A stretch of 14,459 nucleotides of DNA from CAZCWX01 sp964502465 (lineage in GTDB: Bacteria; Desulfobacterota; Binatia; Bin18), in the NCBI GenBank assembly GCA_964502465.1, contig CAZCWX010000553.1, forward strand, positions 1 to 14,459, read 5' to 3'. A program made the position numbers and the translations under genes. The notes under the pieces were generated by a model. That model worked only from the letters and a program-made list of their open reading frames with translations. It searched no databases and was not told the origin of the DNA. Below are positions 13,910 through 14,459 of this stretch, in pieces. Numbering within the stretch: the stretch's first letter is position 1; each line of letters starts with the position of its first letter.

Positions 13910-14459
13910 CTACCCAGAACTGCGCGCGTGCGAATTTTCGCTCGCTTTGATTTCGAATGCCGCTGCTATCAACGCTTTTGTATAGGGTTCCTTCGGGCGT
14001 TCAAAGATCTCATCTGCTGATCCCTGCTCAACAACTCGGCCCGCTTGCATGACGATGACTTCATCACTCAACGCGCGAACGACGCGCAGGTCATGGCTAA
14101 TAAAAAGGTAAGCCAGATGGTGCCGTACCTGCAGTGCTCGCAAAAGATCAACAACCTGGGCTTGTACGGACATATCAAGCGCTGAGGTCGGTTCGTCAAG
14201 GACAATGAAGCGGGGCTTGAGCACGAGCGCTCGGGCAATGGCAATGCGCTGGCGTTGGCCGCCAGAGAACTCTTGTGGATAACGTTCACGTCTCTCGGGT
14301 TCGTGTCCTAGTTCTTCTAACACCTCATCGATGAGTAGGCGACGTTCCTCTGGACTGCTGCCAATCTTATGGACACGCAACCCTTCTTCGATAATCTGAC
14401 CCACGGAGAGCCGTGGAGAGAGCGAGCCGTACGGATCTTGGAACACCACTTGCATCTCT
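13910..14459 (-). CDS. ABC transporter ATP-binding protein, oligopeptide/dipeptide type (OppF/DppF-like), 5' end off the window
   Basis: The C-terminal part of an ATPase that powers peptide or similar solute import. Visible in order are the Q-loop (VVFQDPYGSLSPR), the ABC signature (FSGGQRQRIAIARAL), Walker B (FIVLDEPTSALD) and the H-loop (FISHDL). The ending, IFERPKEPYTKALIAAA, is typical of the Opp/Dpp ATPase group. Walker A and the start codon lie beyond the right edge; the frame is open to the last bases, so the methionine at 14455 (EMQVVFQDP) is internal. The spacing and Q-loop type fit the second (F-type) ATPase, or the second half of a fused D-F protein. The permease and binding-protein genes are not in view. 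Confidence 0.92.
   Translation of the reverse strand, partial: EMQVVFQDPYGSLSPRLSVGQIIEEGLRVHKIGSSPEERRLLIDEVLEELGHEPERRERYPQEFSGGQRQRIAIARALVLKPRFIVLDEPTSALDMSVQAQVVDLLRALQVRHHLAYLFISHDLRVVRALSDEVIVMQAGRVVEQGSADEIFERPKEPYTKALIAAAFEIKASENSHARSSG

Noticed and set aside
1..14459. CRISPR array, tRNA, rRNA or prophage genes
   Set aside because: No regularly spaced direct repeats, no cloverleaf or rRNA-like stretch, and no phage structural or integrase gene were seen in the window.

Overview
The window is bacterial chromosomal DNA. Genes are dense, Shine-Dalgarno sites are clear, and several genes overlap by the four bases ATGA. An HAE1-type RND efflux pump, predicted lipoproteins and an exported protein point to a Gram-negative, diderm cell. 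The taxon cannot be fixed from sequence alone. Tandem amidohydrolase-2 genes, an SDR/crotonase pair and dispersed CCCGC-type palindromes would fit an uncultured deltaproteobacterium-like, Binatota-like or Tectomicrobia-like soil or marine lineage, but that is a weak inference.

Layout: (1) 1-2089, + strand: the 3' part of a type I restriction hsdR gene, overlapped by a YgjP-like zinc metallopeptidase gene. This is the end of a restriction-modification (defence) locus that continues off the left edge. (2) 2178-4930, metabolic: a D-2-hydroxyacid dehydrogenase (minus) diverges from a two-gene + operon of a short-chain dehydrogenase and a crotonase-family protein. The crotonase lacks both hydratase glutamates and looks more like a PaaG-type isomerase. 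(3) 5026-6207, envelope: a small predicted lipoprotein (minus) diverges from an exported PRC-barrel protein (+) across about 430 bases that contain an ECF-like promoter candidate. (4) 6256-11158, minus: a compact tetR - membrane fusion protein - RND pump operon, with ATGA overlaps at both junctions. A palindromic operator candidate sits over the predicted -10 box and directly abuts the tetR start codon. No outer-membrane channel gene is present. (5) 11317-13784, minus: two amidohydrolase-2 paralogues in tandem, separated by a 135-base MITE-like element with terminal inverted repeats and a 6-base target duplication. The element carries a double-hairpin core. (6) 13910-14459, minus: the 3' part of an oligopeptide-type ABC transporter ATPase gene that runs off the right edge.

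The most unusual item is the small mobile-looking element at 12471-12617, which appears to have inserted between the two amidohydrolase genes. The next most interesting are the restriction-linked metallopeptidase, the atypical crotonase active site and the near-leaderless, self-regulated efflux operon. I did not find a clearly new multi-gene system. No tRNA, rRNA or CRISPR array was seen.
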